From an uncultured Collinsella sp. (GTDB taxonomy: Bacteria > Actinomycetota > Coriobacteriia > Coriobacteriales > Coriobacteriaceae): DNA of 11,646 bases. The notes under the pieces were generated by a model. It saw only the letters and a list, made by a program, of their open reading frames with translations, did no database searches and was not told the origin of the DNA. The position numbers were made by a program, and so were the translations under genes. The DNA is taken from positions 1 to 11,646 of the forward strand of contig CABUCQ010000058.1 in assembly GCA_902490095.1 (NCBI GenBank). Reading direction: 5' to 3'. Each line of letters starts with the position of its first letter. Within the stretch, counting starts at the first letter, position 1. Shown here piece by piece: positions 4,438 through 11,147 of the stretch.

Positions 4438-5852
4438 TAAAGCGTATGGAGTAGGGCGATGAGGAAGCGAACACCCTGGAGGTAGGCGCGGCGGGTGATG
4501 CGCTCGTTGGTGCCGTGGACGCCTCGGTCGCACTCGTCATCATCGACCACAAAGGCCGAGAAGCGAATGCACTCAGGGCAAATGTGCTGGTAGTTGGCAG
4601 CGTCGGTCGCACCGATCACGGTCGAGGGCACAATTGCCACTGACTCGAATGATCCGTTTTCCTCCGTCCCCTTTGGATCACGGAAATAGCGGGCGGCAAT
4701 GGCGCGAACGGCCTCGAGTCCCGGTCCACCGATGCGCGGGGACGGCGAGGGTTCGGAGCTGCCGGGGCCCAACTCCACTTCGACACGACCGGCAAGGCCC
4801 GCCGCGGCAACGGCCTCGCGGCAGCGTGCCACAACGTCGGCCACGCTCGTGCCCTCGAGCATGCGGAAGTTAATGTTGGCCCACATATCCTGCGGCATTA
4901 CGTTGGCGCCGGTGCTGCCACCCTCGATCTGCGTGGGCGCGCAGGTGGTCGTCACCAGCGGATAGAGCTTTTTGCTGGCGAGGCAATCGCGGACAATGGC
5001 ATCCCCGTTGGCGGCAATTTCATCGGCCGTGTAGAGCCCCAACTCGACGAGTTGGGCGGCAAGCAAGTCGGTCACGCGCGTCGGCCACTCGATATCGCAG
5101 ATTGCGGTGATGGCACGGCTGAGCACCTCGAGTGAAGTGCCCCCGTAGGGGTTGGAGGAATGCCCGCCCTCGCTACGCGTCCTCAACACGATATCGGCGT
5201 AGCCCTTCTCCGCGAGATCGGCATGCATAAGCCAGCCCTCGCCCGCGCCGTACTCGGCAGCCGGAACGATGCGGTAGTCGCCCTCGTCGATCAGGTACTC
5301 AAGCTCAATGCCGCGCTCTTCGAGCACGCGGCCGATGGCACCCGCACCGAACTGCGTGGTTTCCTCGTCCTGGCCAAAAGCCAGCAGCAGGGTGCGCTCG
5401 TGCTCCCAGCCGTGTGCGAGCGCATACTCAACCGCCTCGAGAATGCCTGCGACCTGGTCTTTCATATCGATGGCGCCGCGACCCCAAATGTAGGTGTCGT
5501 CCACATGTCCGCTAAAGGGGACATGCGTCCAGTCAGCCTCGGTGCCGGGTACCACGGGAACCACGTCCATGTGGCCCATGAGCATGACGGGTTTGAGGGC
5601 AGGGTCGGAACCGCTAAGCGTCACCAATAGCGAATGGTCGATAAGCTCGACCTTACCCGCCGTAAATACGTGCGGCCAAGCCTGCTGCATATACGCGCGC
5701 AGGTCGTCGAACGGCTGCCAGTTCACCGCCTCGGCATCCATACTCGAGATGGTCGGAAACGACAGCACGCGGCCCAGGCGCTCGCACGCACCAGCCTCGT
5801 CCAGATCGGCAAAATCATCCTCATGCGCAAAAAAGCGCCAAACCTCGGCCAT
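4437..5852 (-). CDS. M20-family metallopeptidase (CPS1/PM20D1/ArgE-DapE-like), carrying an in-frame REP-like insert
   Basis: This is a predicted di-zinc hydrolase of peptide or N-acyl-amino-acid bonds, 471 residues, with no signal peptide, so cytoplasmic. Expected metal and catalytic residues are present: H94 in GHMDVVPV, D129 in GRGAIDMKD, E163/E164 in QDEETTQ, an acidic residue in LIDEGD (about 189), and H446 in GVHGTNE. The lid/dimerisation domain has GGHSSNPYGG (229-238). The layout fits the carboxypeptidase S / PM20D1 branch. Residues 392-402 (DPKGTEENGSF) are encoded by the repeat at 4648-4680 and sit between RYF and VPSTVIGATD, where relatives have a short strand junction. ATG 5852 has an AAAGGA site at 4 nt. 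It lies 72 nt after the ABC ATPase gene, so it may hydrolyse what that importer brings in. The exact substrate cannot be told from sequence. Confidence 0.9.
   Translation of the reverse strand: MAEVWRFFAHEDDFADLDEAGACERLGRVLSFPTISSMDAEAVNWQPFDDLRAYMQQAWPHVFTAGKVELIDHSLLVTLSGSDPALKPVMLMGHMDVVPVVPGTEADWTHVPFSGHVDDTYIWGRGAIDMKDQVAGILEAVEYALAHGWEHERTLLLAFGQDEETTQFGAGAIGRVLEERGIELEYLIDEGDYRIVPAAEYGAGEGWLMHADLAEKGYADIVLRTRSEGGHSSNPYGGTSLEVLSRAITAICDIEWPTRVTDLLAAQLVELGLYTADEIAANGDAIVRDCLASKKLYPLVTTTCAPTQIEGGSTGANVMPQDMWANINFRMLEGTSVADVVARCREAVAAAGLAGRVEVELGPGSSEPSPSPRIGGPGLEAVRAIAARYFRDPKGTEENGSFESVAIVPSTVIGATDAANYQHICPECIRFSAFVVDDDECDRGVHGTNERITRRAYLQGVRFLIALLHTL
4648..4680. repeat. REP-like repeat unit inside the M20 peptidase coding sequence
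   Basis: The unit begins AATGATCCGTTTTCCTCC and ends in GGATCA. It matches 30 of the first 33 positions of the intergenic unit at 2922-2956, including 24 consecutive identical bases. Its 33 nt equal eleven codons and are read on the minus strand as DPKGTEENGSF, leaving the peptidase frame intact. The terminal TGATCC/GGATCA inverted repeat is conserved. Confidence 0.88.
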
Positions 5853-5876
5853 GACATCCTTTCGATTGTGACGACA

Positions 5877-5901
5877 AGGGCCGCCCCACCGGAGCGGCCC
5901 T
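5877..5901 (-). terminator. Intercistronic hairpin between ABC ATPase and M20 genes
   Basis: AGGGCCGC and GCGGCCCT form a perfect 8-bp GC stem with a 9-nt loop. It sits between the ATPase stop (5925) and the peptidase ATG (5852). The tail on the minus strand, TGTCGT, is a poor T-run, so it could be a leaky terminator or a processing site that lowers peptidase expression relative to the importer. Confidence 0.5.
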
Positions 5902-5924
5902 GCCACATAAGCGTTTGCGGTCGG

Positions 5925-6710
5925 TTATTTGTCCTCGAGATAACGCGAGAGGAACTCGCGCGTGCGCTGATGTTTGGGGTTGCCGAAGAGCTCGGCCGGC
6001 GCGGCATCCTCGAGCACCACGCCCTTGTCCATAAAGACCACGCGGTCGGACACCGTGCGGGCAAAGGCCATCTCGTGCGTGACGACGACCATGGTCATGC
6101 CGTCGGCAGCGAGCTTGCGCATGACCTCGAGCACCTCGCCCACGATCTCGGGGTCGAGTGCGGAGGTCGGCTCGTCGAACAGCATGATCTGCGGATTCAT
6201 GCATAGGGCACGAGCGATGGCCACGCGCTGCTTTTGACCGCCGGACAGGCGACCCACGGCGGCGTGCGCGAACTTCTCGAGCCCCACACTCGTCAAATGC
6301 TCCATCGCGACCTTCTCGGCCTCGGCCTTGCTCATTTTTTTGAGCGTGACGGGCGCAAGCGTGCAGTTGTCGAGCACATCCATGTTGTTGAACAGGTTAA
6401 AGCCCTGGAACACCATGCCGATGTCCTCACGCAGCTTGTTAATGTTGCAGCGCTCGGCCGTGAGGTCCTGGCCGTGGAACCAGATGTGGCCCGCGTCCGG
6501 GGTCTCGAGCAGATTGAGGCAGCGCAGGAAGGTCGACTTGCCCGAGCCCGAGGCGCCGATAATGGTGACGACCTCGCCGGGGTTAACGGACAGGTCGATG
6601 CCCTTGAGTACCTCGAGCGAGCCGAAGCTCTTGCGCAGGCCCTCGACGCGGATGAGCGGCTCATTGGTCTGTGCGGCGGCCGCAACGCCGGTAGTGGCGG
6701 TATCTGCCAT
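5925..6710 (-). CDS. Polar amino-acid ABC transporter ATP-binding protein (GlnQ/HisP family)
   Basis: This is the cytoplasmic ATPase that powers the importer encoded with it. The 261-residue protein has all nucleotide-binding motifs: Walker A GASGSGKST (52-60), Q-loop Q102 in MVFQGFNLF, signature LSGGQKQR (155-162), Walker B IMLFDEPTSALDP (175-187) with E180, and H-loop H212 in VVVTHEMAFAR. The FQGFNLFNNMDVLDN and THEMAFAR wording is characteristic of the polar amino-acid (PAAT) subfamily. ATG 6710 has a GAGGAG site at 7 nt; an open upstream extension lacks family similarity. The gene begins 22 nt after the permease stop and is surely co-transcribed with it. Residues 1-18 are an unusual low-complexity Ala/Thr leader before the domain. 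The substrate is not determinable from the ATPase. Confidence 0.96.
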   Translation of the reverse strand: MADTATTGVAAAAQTNEPLIRVEGLRKSFGSLEVLKGIDLSVNPGEVVTIIGASGSGKSTFLRCLNLLETPDAGHIWFHGQDLTAERCNINKLREDIGMVFQGFNLFNNMDVLDNCTLAPVTLKKMSKAEAEKVAMEHLTSVGLEKFAHAAVGRLSGGQKQRVAIARALCMNPQIMLFDEPTSALDPEIVGEVLEVMRKLAADGMTMVVVTHEMAFARTVSDRVVFMDKGVVLEDAAPAELFGNPKHQRTREFLSRYLEDK

Positions 6711-6732
6711 GATGATTCTCCTCGTCTTAAGC

Positions 6733-7881
6733 CTAGTTAGAGCTGGGCAGCGTGGCCGGAGCCTCGGCACCGAGCTTTTTGCCAAAGGCTTCGAGCAGGC
6801 GGCTCGCCACGAGCGTCAGGATCAGGTAGACCACGAGCGCCACGCAGTAGACCTCCATCTGGCGGTAGTACACGCCGGCGACCGTGGTAGTAGCGTACAT
6901 AAGGTCGAACACGCCGATGACCGAGAGCACCGACGAATCCTTGATGTTGATGATGAGCTCGTTGGTGAGCGCCGGAATCGCATTTTTAATGCCCTGGGGG
7001 AACACGACTTTGCGCATGGCCTGCCACTGCGACAGGCCCAGCGATCGCGCCGCCTCGGCTTGGCCGGAATCGATGGACTCGATGCCGCCGCGCAGGACCT
7101 CCATCATGTAGGCGGTGGAGTTGAGCGAGATGGTGACGAGGCCGGCGGTGAAGGTGCTCCAGATCTGGTTGGCCTGGGCGGTCTCGAAGCCCATGCCGCG
7201 CAAAACGGTGAAGCCCGCGTAATAGATGAGCAGGCCCTGGACCATCATGGGCGTGCCGCGCACGATGGTGGAGTAGACGGTCGCAAAGCCGCGGCCGATA
7301 CTCTTAACGAAGCGCACCAGGTCGTTATCCACGCGGTCGAACGTCTGAATGCGTAGGAACACGAAGAGCAGCGCCAGGAAGAATGCGATGACGGTGCCGA
7401 AGGTGGCAAGCGCGATGGTGATCTCGATACCGCGAATGAAGAAGTCCCCGCTCTTGTAGGTCATGTAGACCAGGCTCGACAAAAAGTCGCTGGGGTTGGA
7501 ATCCGAGACAATGCTCACCTGCACCAGGTCGATAAACGACATGACGCAGCGGTCAATAAAGAAAACTGCCGCGATGGCGACCATGACGTAGCTGCCCAGG
7601 CGTGCGCCACGACGGCAGCGCTCGGATGCGAACGGCGACTTTTCGCGATAGTCGTTCCAGTGCATGAGCTTGGTGACCAGCGCCGCCGCCGACACGACGA
7701 GCCAGGCCCAAAGGATTGCCCAGAGGCAGTCTTGGAAGATACCGGTGGGGGCCAAGAAGCTCAGCGGCGTGGGGTTGCGTTGGCTAAACGCCAGGCCGAG
7801 CGCCGCGATAACACTCGTGCCCAGGTATACATAACGGTGGTCGGCCTTGATAAAGGAGGCCAGGCGATTAATGGTTTTCAT
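6733..7881 (-). CDS. Polar amino-acid ABC transporter permease (HisM/GlnP family) with extra N-terminal membrane segments
   Basis: This is the inner-membrane channel of the importer. The core ABC permease domain spans about residues 147-370. It opens with a hydrophobic helix (GIEITIALATFGTVIAFFLA), then VRGTPMMVQGLLIYY (208-222), and has the EAA coupling loop around 276-296 (EAARSLGLSQWQAMRKVVFP) that docks on the ATPase. At 382 residues it is much longer than the usual 215-250. The added N-terminal part has three hydrophobic segments, near residues 18-34, 50-72 and 96-119, followed by a polar, presumably extracytoplasmic, stretch (120-146). ATG 7881 follows GGGAGG at 4 nt and lies 9 nt after the binding-protein stop. 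One permease gene suggests a homodimer. Some actinobacterial PAAT permeases have similar N-terminal extensions, but here its role is unknown. Confidence 0.94.
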   Translation of the reverse strand: MKTINRLASFIKADHRYVYLGTSVIAALGLAFSQRNPTPLSFLAPTGIFQDCLWAILWAWLVVSAAALVTKLMHWNDYREKSPFASERCRRGARLGSYVMVAIAAVFFIDRCVMSFIDLVQVSIVSDSNPSDFLSSLVYMTYKSGDFFIRGIEITIALATFGTVIAFFLALLFVFLRIQTFDRVDNDLVRFVKSIGRGFATVYSTIVRGTPMMVQGLLIYYAGFTVLRGMGFETAQANQIWSTFTAGLVTISLNSTAYMMEVLRGGIESIDSGQAEAARSLGLSQWQAMRKVVFPQGIKNAIPALTNELIINIKDSSVLSVIGVFDLMYATTTVAGVYYRQMEVYCVALVVYLILTLVASRLLEAFGKKLGAEAPATLPSSN

Positions 7882-7890
7882 GCTGCCTCC

Positions 7891-8817
7891 CTATGCCGGC
7901 TGACGGTCGAGGCACGCGTCCCACATTTGGTCGCGCTCCTCTTGGCTAATGCCCTTGAGTGTCTTGTCGATGAGCTTAAGCAGCTTGTCCGAGCCCTTGC
8001 GGCAACCGACATTTGCCGTGACCTCCTGCTTAAAGCCCTCGCCCTCGGCAAACTGGATGGGGACGATACCGGGATTTTGGGCCATATAGCCCTTCTCATT
8101 CTCGGTGTTGTAAGTCACGGCGTCGCAGGTGCCCTGCAGCAGATTCGAAAACACCGTGGGAACCGAGTCGACCGGGTTTTTGTGGACAACGCCCGGGATC
8201 TCGTCGATGACGGTATCGAGCATGGTGTCCTTTTGCCCGAGCACCGTAGCGCCGCTAAAGTCGCTGAGCTTGGTCGCGTTTTGGTAGGGGGAACCCTCTT
8301 TTACGAACAGGCCAAAGTAGCCAATGAAGTACGGATCGGAAAAGCCGACGGACTCCTCGCGCTCGGGCGTGGCGCTCATGCCGGCAATGATGAGGTCGAT
8401 CTGGCCGTTGTTGAGCGAATCGATAAGACCCGAGAAGCTCTGTTTGACGGCAACGGGCTCGCCGCCGAGGGCCTTGCAGACGATCTTGGCGATCTGCACG
8501 TCGTAGCCATCGGCATAGGCGCCCTGCACGTTGTCGATGGGGATGGTGTATTCACTGGCTTCGGAAACCTGCCAGTTGTACGGGGCGTAGGCCGCCTCCA
8601 TGCCAATGCGGATCTTGTCCTTGCCGATCACGGAATCGGACAGGTCATCGCGACCGCTGCCCGTCGTTGGCTGGACCACTTCCAGCGTAGAGGGGCGCTG
8701 GCAGCCGGCGAGCGCGCCGGCGACGACGGTAGCGCTCGCGGCGAGGGCGCTACCCAAAAAGATGCGGCGGCTGCACACCGGTTGGCGCTGCGCATCGCGC
8801 TGTTGGGGAGAATGCAT
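7891..8817 (-). CDS. Substrate-binding lipoprotein of polar amino-acid ABC importer (SBP family 3)
   Basis: This exported receptor captures an amino acid or similar small solute for the importer. The N-terminus has a twin-arginine-like motif SRRIFLG (16-22), a hydrophobic stretch, and the lipobox LAGC with acceptor C39, so it is probably a Tat-exported, lipid-anchored protein. The mature part follows the SBP-3 pattern: IRIGMEAAYAPYNW, GYDVQIAKIVCKALG, FSGLIDSLNNGQIDLIIAGMSATPEREESVGFSDPYF across the first lobe, then LGQKDTMLDTVID and a C-terminal lobe. Its 308 residues are normal for the family. ATG 8817 has a GGGAAGG site whose first bases lie in a leader hairpin (8829-8860). It is the first gene of the importer operon, which is the usual arrangement. 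The ligand cannot be assigned; the co-located peptidase hints at amino acids or small acylated or peptidic compounds. Confidence 0.95.
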   Translation of the reverse strand: MHSPQQRDAQRQPVCSRRIFLGSALAASATVVAGALAGCQRPSTLEVVQPTTGSGRDDLSDSVIGKDKIRIGMEAAYAPYNWQVSEASEYTIPIDNVQGAYADGYDVQIAKIVCKALGGEPVAVKQSFSGLIDSLNNGQIDLIIAGMSATPEREESVGFSDPYFIGYFGLFVKEGSPYQNATKLSDFSGATVLGQKDTMLDTVIDEIPGVVHKNPVDSVPTVFSNLLQGTCDAVTYNTENEKGYMAQNPGIVPIQFAEGEGFKQEVTANVGCRKGSDKLLKLIDKTLKGISQEERDQMWDACLDRQPA

Positions 8818-8828
8818 AATCTGCCTTC

Positions 8829-8860
8829 CCTGTTGAATCGTATGCTAACGACTCAACAGG
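8829..8860 (-). promoter_or_regulatory. Leader hairpin overlapping the ribosome-binding site of the binding-protein gene
   Basis: CCTGTTGAATCGT (8829-8841) and ACGACTCAACAGG (8848-8860) form a 13-bp stem with a 6-nt loop; the single mismatch becomes a G-U pair in the minus-strand RNA. The stem ends inside the AGGGAAGG ribosome-binding site (8824-8831). It could modulate translation of the importer, or be a protein-binding dyad. No known riboswitch is recognised. Confidence 0.5.
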
Positions 8861-8879
8861 ATACCGCACGCCGCCATCC

Positions 8880-8901
8880 ACTTGTATGCATACATACAAG
8901 T
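8880..8901. promoter_or_regulatory. Palindromic operator candidate upstream of the ABC importer operon
   Basis: ACTTGTATG (8880-8888) and CATACAAGT (8893-8901) are perfect 9-nt inverted arms around CATA. The site overlaps the predicted -10 box, a typical repressor position. The TTGTATnnATACAA-like shape resembles operators of GntR-type regulators. That family guess is inference; no regulator gene is in the window. Confidence 0.55.
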
Positions 8902-8922
8902 TTACGAACTGGAAAATGACAA
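8894..8922 (-). promoter_or_regulatory. Possible promoter of the ABC importer operon
   Basis: On the minus strand, TTGTCA (8922-8917, five of six to the -35 consensus) is followed after exactly 17 nt by TTGTAT (8899-8894), a weak -10. It lies about 75 nt before the binding-protein ATG, with the palindrome at 8880-8901 over the -10 box. Confidence 0.4.
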
Positions 8923-8955
8923 ATTAGCTACCCCGACCCATGCATCGAAATGAGG

Positions 8956-9011
8956 GTGGAAAATCTCCCACTTTTGGCTCGCACATGAGCTCAAAACGGG
9001 AGATTATCCAC
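8956..9011. repeat. 56-nt imperfect inverted repeat downstream of the epimerase-like gene
   Basis: Two 25-nt arms (8956-8980 and 8987-9011) match at 20 of 25 positions around a 6-nt loop. The best block is AATCTCCC/GGGAGATT, flanked by GTGGA/TCCAC and GAGC/GCTC. It lies between the epimerase-like stop and the importer promoter. It may terminate the upstream transcript or be another dispersed palindromic element; there is no second copy in this window. Confidence 0.6.
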
Positions 9012-9024
9012 GCTCAAGTTATGA

Positions 9025-9040
9025 CCGCCCAGAACGGCGG
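9025..9040 (-). terminator. Stop-proximal hairpin after the epimerase-like gene
   Basis: CCGCC and GGCGG form a 5-bp GC stem with a 6-nt loop, starting 5 nt after the stop codon on the minus strand. It is weaker than the one after prfA, but both share GTTCCGCCGTTCT right after the stop (9043-9031 here). There is no T-run. Confidence 0.35.
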
Positions 9041-9045
9041 AACCC

Positions 9046-9939
9046 CTAGAGCAGCGTAACGCTAAAGCTGCGCTCGTCCGTCTCGCCCGGCGCCAAGGTG
9101 ATGGTGTTGACCTTGTGCTCGAAGACGTCGTCCTCGGTGTCCATGGTGGTGTGGCCGGTCCAGGGCTCAAGCGCCACAAACGGGGCGTCGTTGGCGGCAG
9201 ACCACACGCCGATGTACCTAAAGCCCTCAAAGTCGATCTTCACGCCGTGACCCGACTTGCGTCCGCGCAGGGTGAGCGTGGAGCCGGGAACGTCGGTGAA
9301 CATGATGGCGTCGCTATCGAAGCTGCGGTGCGTGATGGGCAGCACGTCCGAGTTGTCGGGAGCCTTGTAGCCGCCCTCGAACGTCATGAGGCCATCGGGC
9401 GTGATGATGGGCGCCTCGTTGGTCCATGCCTCGGTAAATGCCAACTCGTAATCCTCGAACGCCTCGTCATCGGCACCGGGGGCCGGCACGTTAAAGGCAG
9501 GGTGACCGCCCACCGAGAACGGCAGATTCACATCGCCGGTGTTGGTGACGGCAAAGGTCTGGGTGAGCGTAGCGTCGCCGGTGAGCGCATAGGTCATGTT
9601 GAGCTTAAAGTGGAAGGGGAAGGCCTTGAGCGACTCGGGCGTGTCGGTGATCTCGTAGGTTACCGAGGAGCCGTCCTGCGAAACCTCGACCAGCTTGTGC
9701 TCGACGATGCGCGCGATGCCATGGCGCGCCATCTCGCAGATGCCGGCAGCAGATGTCGCCGTGTTGTTGCGCAGCGAGCCCACGATGGGGAACAGGATGG
9801 GCGCATGCTTGCCCCAAAAGGCGGGATCGCCCTGCCACAGATACTCGTTGCCGTTGAGGGCAAGGCTCGTAAGCTGGGCACCCATGGAATCGATGGCCGC
9901 GGTGAGGCCGCCGCGCTTGATGGTGGTGACGGTGGACAT
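9046..9939 (-). CDS. Aldose 1-epimerase family protein (LacX-like galactose mutarotase)
   Basis: The family interconverts alpha and beta anomers of aldoses such as galactose or glucose, or of phosphosugars in some subgroups; cytoplasmic. The 297-residue length fits the LacX group. Diagnostic features are AQLTSLALNGNEYLWQGDP (21-39), FWGKHAPILFPIVGSL (41-56), ARHG (71-74), the catalytic histidine region FSVGGHPAFN with H146, and VALEPW with E258 as the probable catalytic base. ATG 9939 has GGAGGA at 6 nt; the frame stays open upstream, but that part lacks similarity. The gene stands 77 nt after the membrane-protein gene and may share its transcript. Nothing in the neighbourhood names the sugar. 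The family call is firm; the substrate is not. Confidence 0.9.
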   Translation of the reverse strand: MSTVTTIKRGGLTAAIDSMGAQLTSLALNGNEYLWQGDPAFWGKHAPILFPIVGSLRNNTATSAAGICEMARHGIARIVEHKLVEVSQDGSSVTYEITDTPESLKAFPFHFKLNMTYALTGDATLTQTFAVTNTGDVNLPFSVGGHPAFNVPAPGADDEAFEDYELAFTEAWTNEAPIITPDGLMTFEGGYKAPDNSDVLPITHRSFDSDAIMFTDVPGSTLTLRGRKSGHGVKIDFEGFRYIGVWSAANDAPFVALEPWTGHTTMDTEDDVFEHKVNTITLAPGETDERSFSVTLL

Positions 9940-10016
9940 GCTACTTCCTCCAAAAGTAAACAACAGTGTCGAGGGATATTGTCCCACTCTTGGCAGCGAG
10001 ACGGGGCGGCAGGCGA

Positions 10017-10886
10017 TTATTGAGTGGCCACGTAAAGGTCAAACCCGCCCTGCGGCGTGCTGTCGACCGTGTCGGGCGCTTGCGAGTTAAAGCTCACGGG
10101 AACCATGCGTTTTGAGGCGCAGAAGCACGTGCCGTCGGTGGCAACGGGCGGCTCGTCGACCGTGAGCTCGTAGTCTCCGGGCTTGAGCTCGATGCCTTCA
10201 CCGTCAGAGTTGACATATTGATACTCGTCGACCGCCTGCCCCTTGAGCGTGCGGCCCACGATGTGGATGAGCATCTGGCTGTCGCCGCGGGCGGTATCCC
10301 ATGTCGCACCGTCCTTAACCTCGACCGACACATGCACCGAGCGCGTGCGGCTGAGCGATTGCTCGACAGACATCTCGACCTTGGCGGCGTCTTCTCGCTG
10401 TTGTTCCACATGGCTCCAGACGCTGCCGATCGCCGAACAGGCGATGACGCCGGCCATGAAGGCGATGAGGATGGGACCGAGCGGGGAGCGGCGGCCCGCG
10501 TCTTCCTCGCGAGCCAGGTCGGGGCGATGCGTGGGCGCAGGCGCCTGAGCACCCTGCGCGGGCACGTCGAGTATGCTGAAGGATGCCGTGCTGCCGGGGT
10601 CGATGTTATGGCGCGGCTGCGGGGTCTTGGCCGGCGAGATGGACATGTCCGCCGGCTCACCCAGCGTGGCCGTGGCATCGGCCTTAGCCTCATCGGCCTC
10701 GGCCTGGGCCCAGGCCTGTTCAAAGGTTAGGGGTTCGGCGGCATCAGAGGCGGCGTCAGGCTCGACAGCGGCATCGTTGCCGGTCTCGTCCTCGTCGCTC
10801 GACACGTCACGCGGCGCGGGCTCGTCCCACTCCTCGTCCGGAGCCTCGCCCTCGCTATACCACCATTCAAAGTTATCGATATCCAT
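10017..10886 (-). CDS. Unrecognised single-pass membrane protein with acidic cytoplasmic N-terminus
   Basis: I do not recognise this 289-residue protein. Residues 1-133 are disordered-looking and strongly acidic, with Asp/Glu/Ala-rich runs and an aromatic patch at the start (FEWWY). A single membrane helix lies at about 134-157 (SPLGPILIAFMAGVIACSAI...), preceded by GRR, which suggests an inside-to-outside orientation. The outer part (about 160-289) starts with a helical EQQREDAAKVEMSVEQSLSR stretch. It then looks beta-rich, with ELKPGDYELTVDEPP (about 233-247), a pattern seen in small Ig- or PEGA-like surface domains, and a CFC pair at C254/C256. ATG 10886 follows AAGGGG at about 9-10 nt, and GGGGCGCCCC (10889-10898), a perfect palindrome, includes that site. 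It diverges from the MFS gene and precedes the epimerase-like gene. A role in the envelope is likely, but the function is unknown. Confidence 0.8.
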   Translation of the reverse strand: MDIDNFEWWYSEGEAPDEEWDEPAPRDVSSDEDETGNDAAVEPDAASDAAEPLTFEQAWAQAEADEAKADATATLGEPADMSISPAKTPQPRHNIDPGSTASFSILDVPAQGAQAPAPTHRPDLAREEDAGRRSPLGPILIAFMAGVIACSAIGSVWSHVEQQREDAAKVEMSVEQSLSRTRSVHVSVEVKDGATWDTARGDSQMLIHIVGRTLKGQAVDEYQYVNSDGEGIELKPGDYELTVDEPPVATDGTCFCASKRMVPVSFNSQAPDTVDSTPQGGFDLYVATQ

Positions 10887-10972
10887 ACGGGGCGCCCCTT
10901 AGGCCTCGCAAATAAACACTTGCTAGCCTTATACCCCCAGACGGCACCGAAGCTCACCCGCGCCGGACACGA

Positions 10973-11037
10973 AAACCGTCACAACATTCGACGCTTTTCC
11001 TCGTTTTCGAGATTTTCATCGAATGTTGTGACGGTTT
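10973..11037. repeat. Large inverted repeat with 19-nt perfect arms in the divergent intergenic region
   Basis: AAACCGTCACAACATTCGA (10973-10991) is exactly reverse-complementary to 11019-11037. The 27-nt loop contains a smaller dyad, CTCG-TTTT-CGAG (11000-11011). It lies between two divergent genes, so it cannot be terminating either of them in the usual sense. A dispersed palindromic element or a large operator is possible. Confidence 0.82.
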
Positions 11038-11057
11038 GGGCGACCGGCCGGCAGCGC

Positions 11058-11090
11058 AATGTGACAAAGAGACTGTCCCTTTGTCACATT
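11058..11090. repeat. 33-nt palindrome, second copy of the AAAGGGAC-GTCCCTTT family
   Basis: AATGTGACAAAGAGAC (11058-11073) and GTCCCTTTGTCACATT (11075-11090) pair around a central T with one mismatch. The core GACAAAG...GTCCCTTTGTC is shared with 4403-4437, but the outer arms differ (AATGT/ACATT here, GAATCC/GGATTC there) while remaining complementary. It lies about 50 nt before the MFS start. Confidence 0.82.
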
Positions 11091-11147
11091 CTGTTAGAGT
11101 TGCAGGGATTGAATCCCGCTTATTCATGCGACATTGGAGTGACAACC

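Noticed and set aside
2869..4680. CRISPR-like repeats
   Set aside because: Only three units are present, two inverted and one inside a gene 1.7 kb away. There is no regular spacing and there are no cas genes.
8829..8901. Riboswitch or T-box leader before the amino-acid importer
   Set aside because: No T-box motif, no specifier loop and no known riboswitch core is visible; only two simple dyads are present.
7660..8919. 419-codon plus-strand open frame opposite the importer genes
   Set aside because: It spans the permease/binding-protein junction antisense to both, with no recognisable domain. It is explained by codon bias.
11105..11117. GGGATT-G-AATCCC dyad upstream of the MFS gene
   Set aside because: The 6-nt arms could be an operator, but there is no clear promoter to place it against and no second copy, so it is not listed as a feature.
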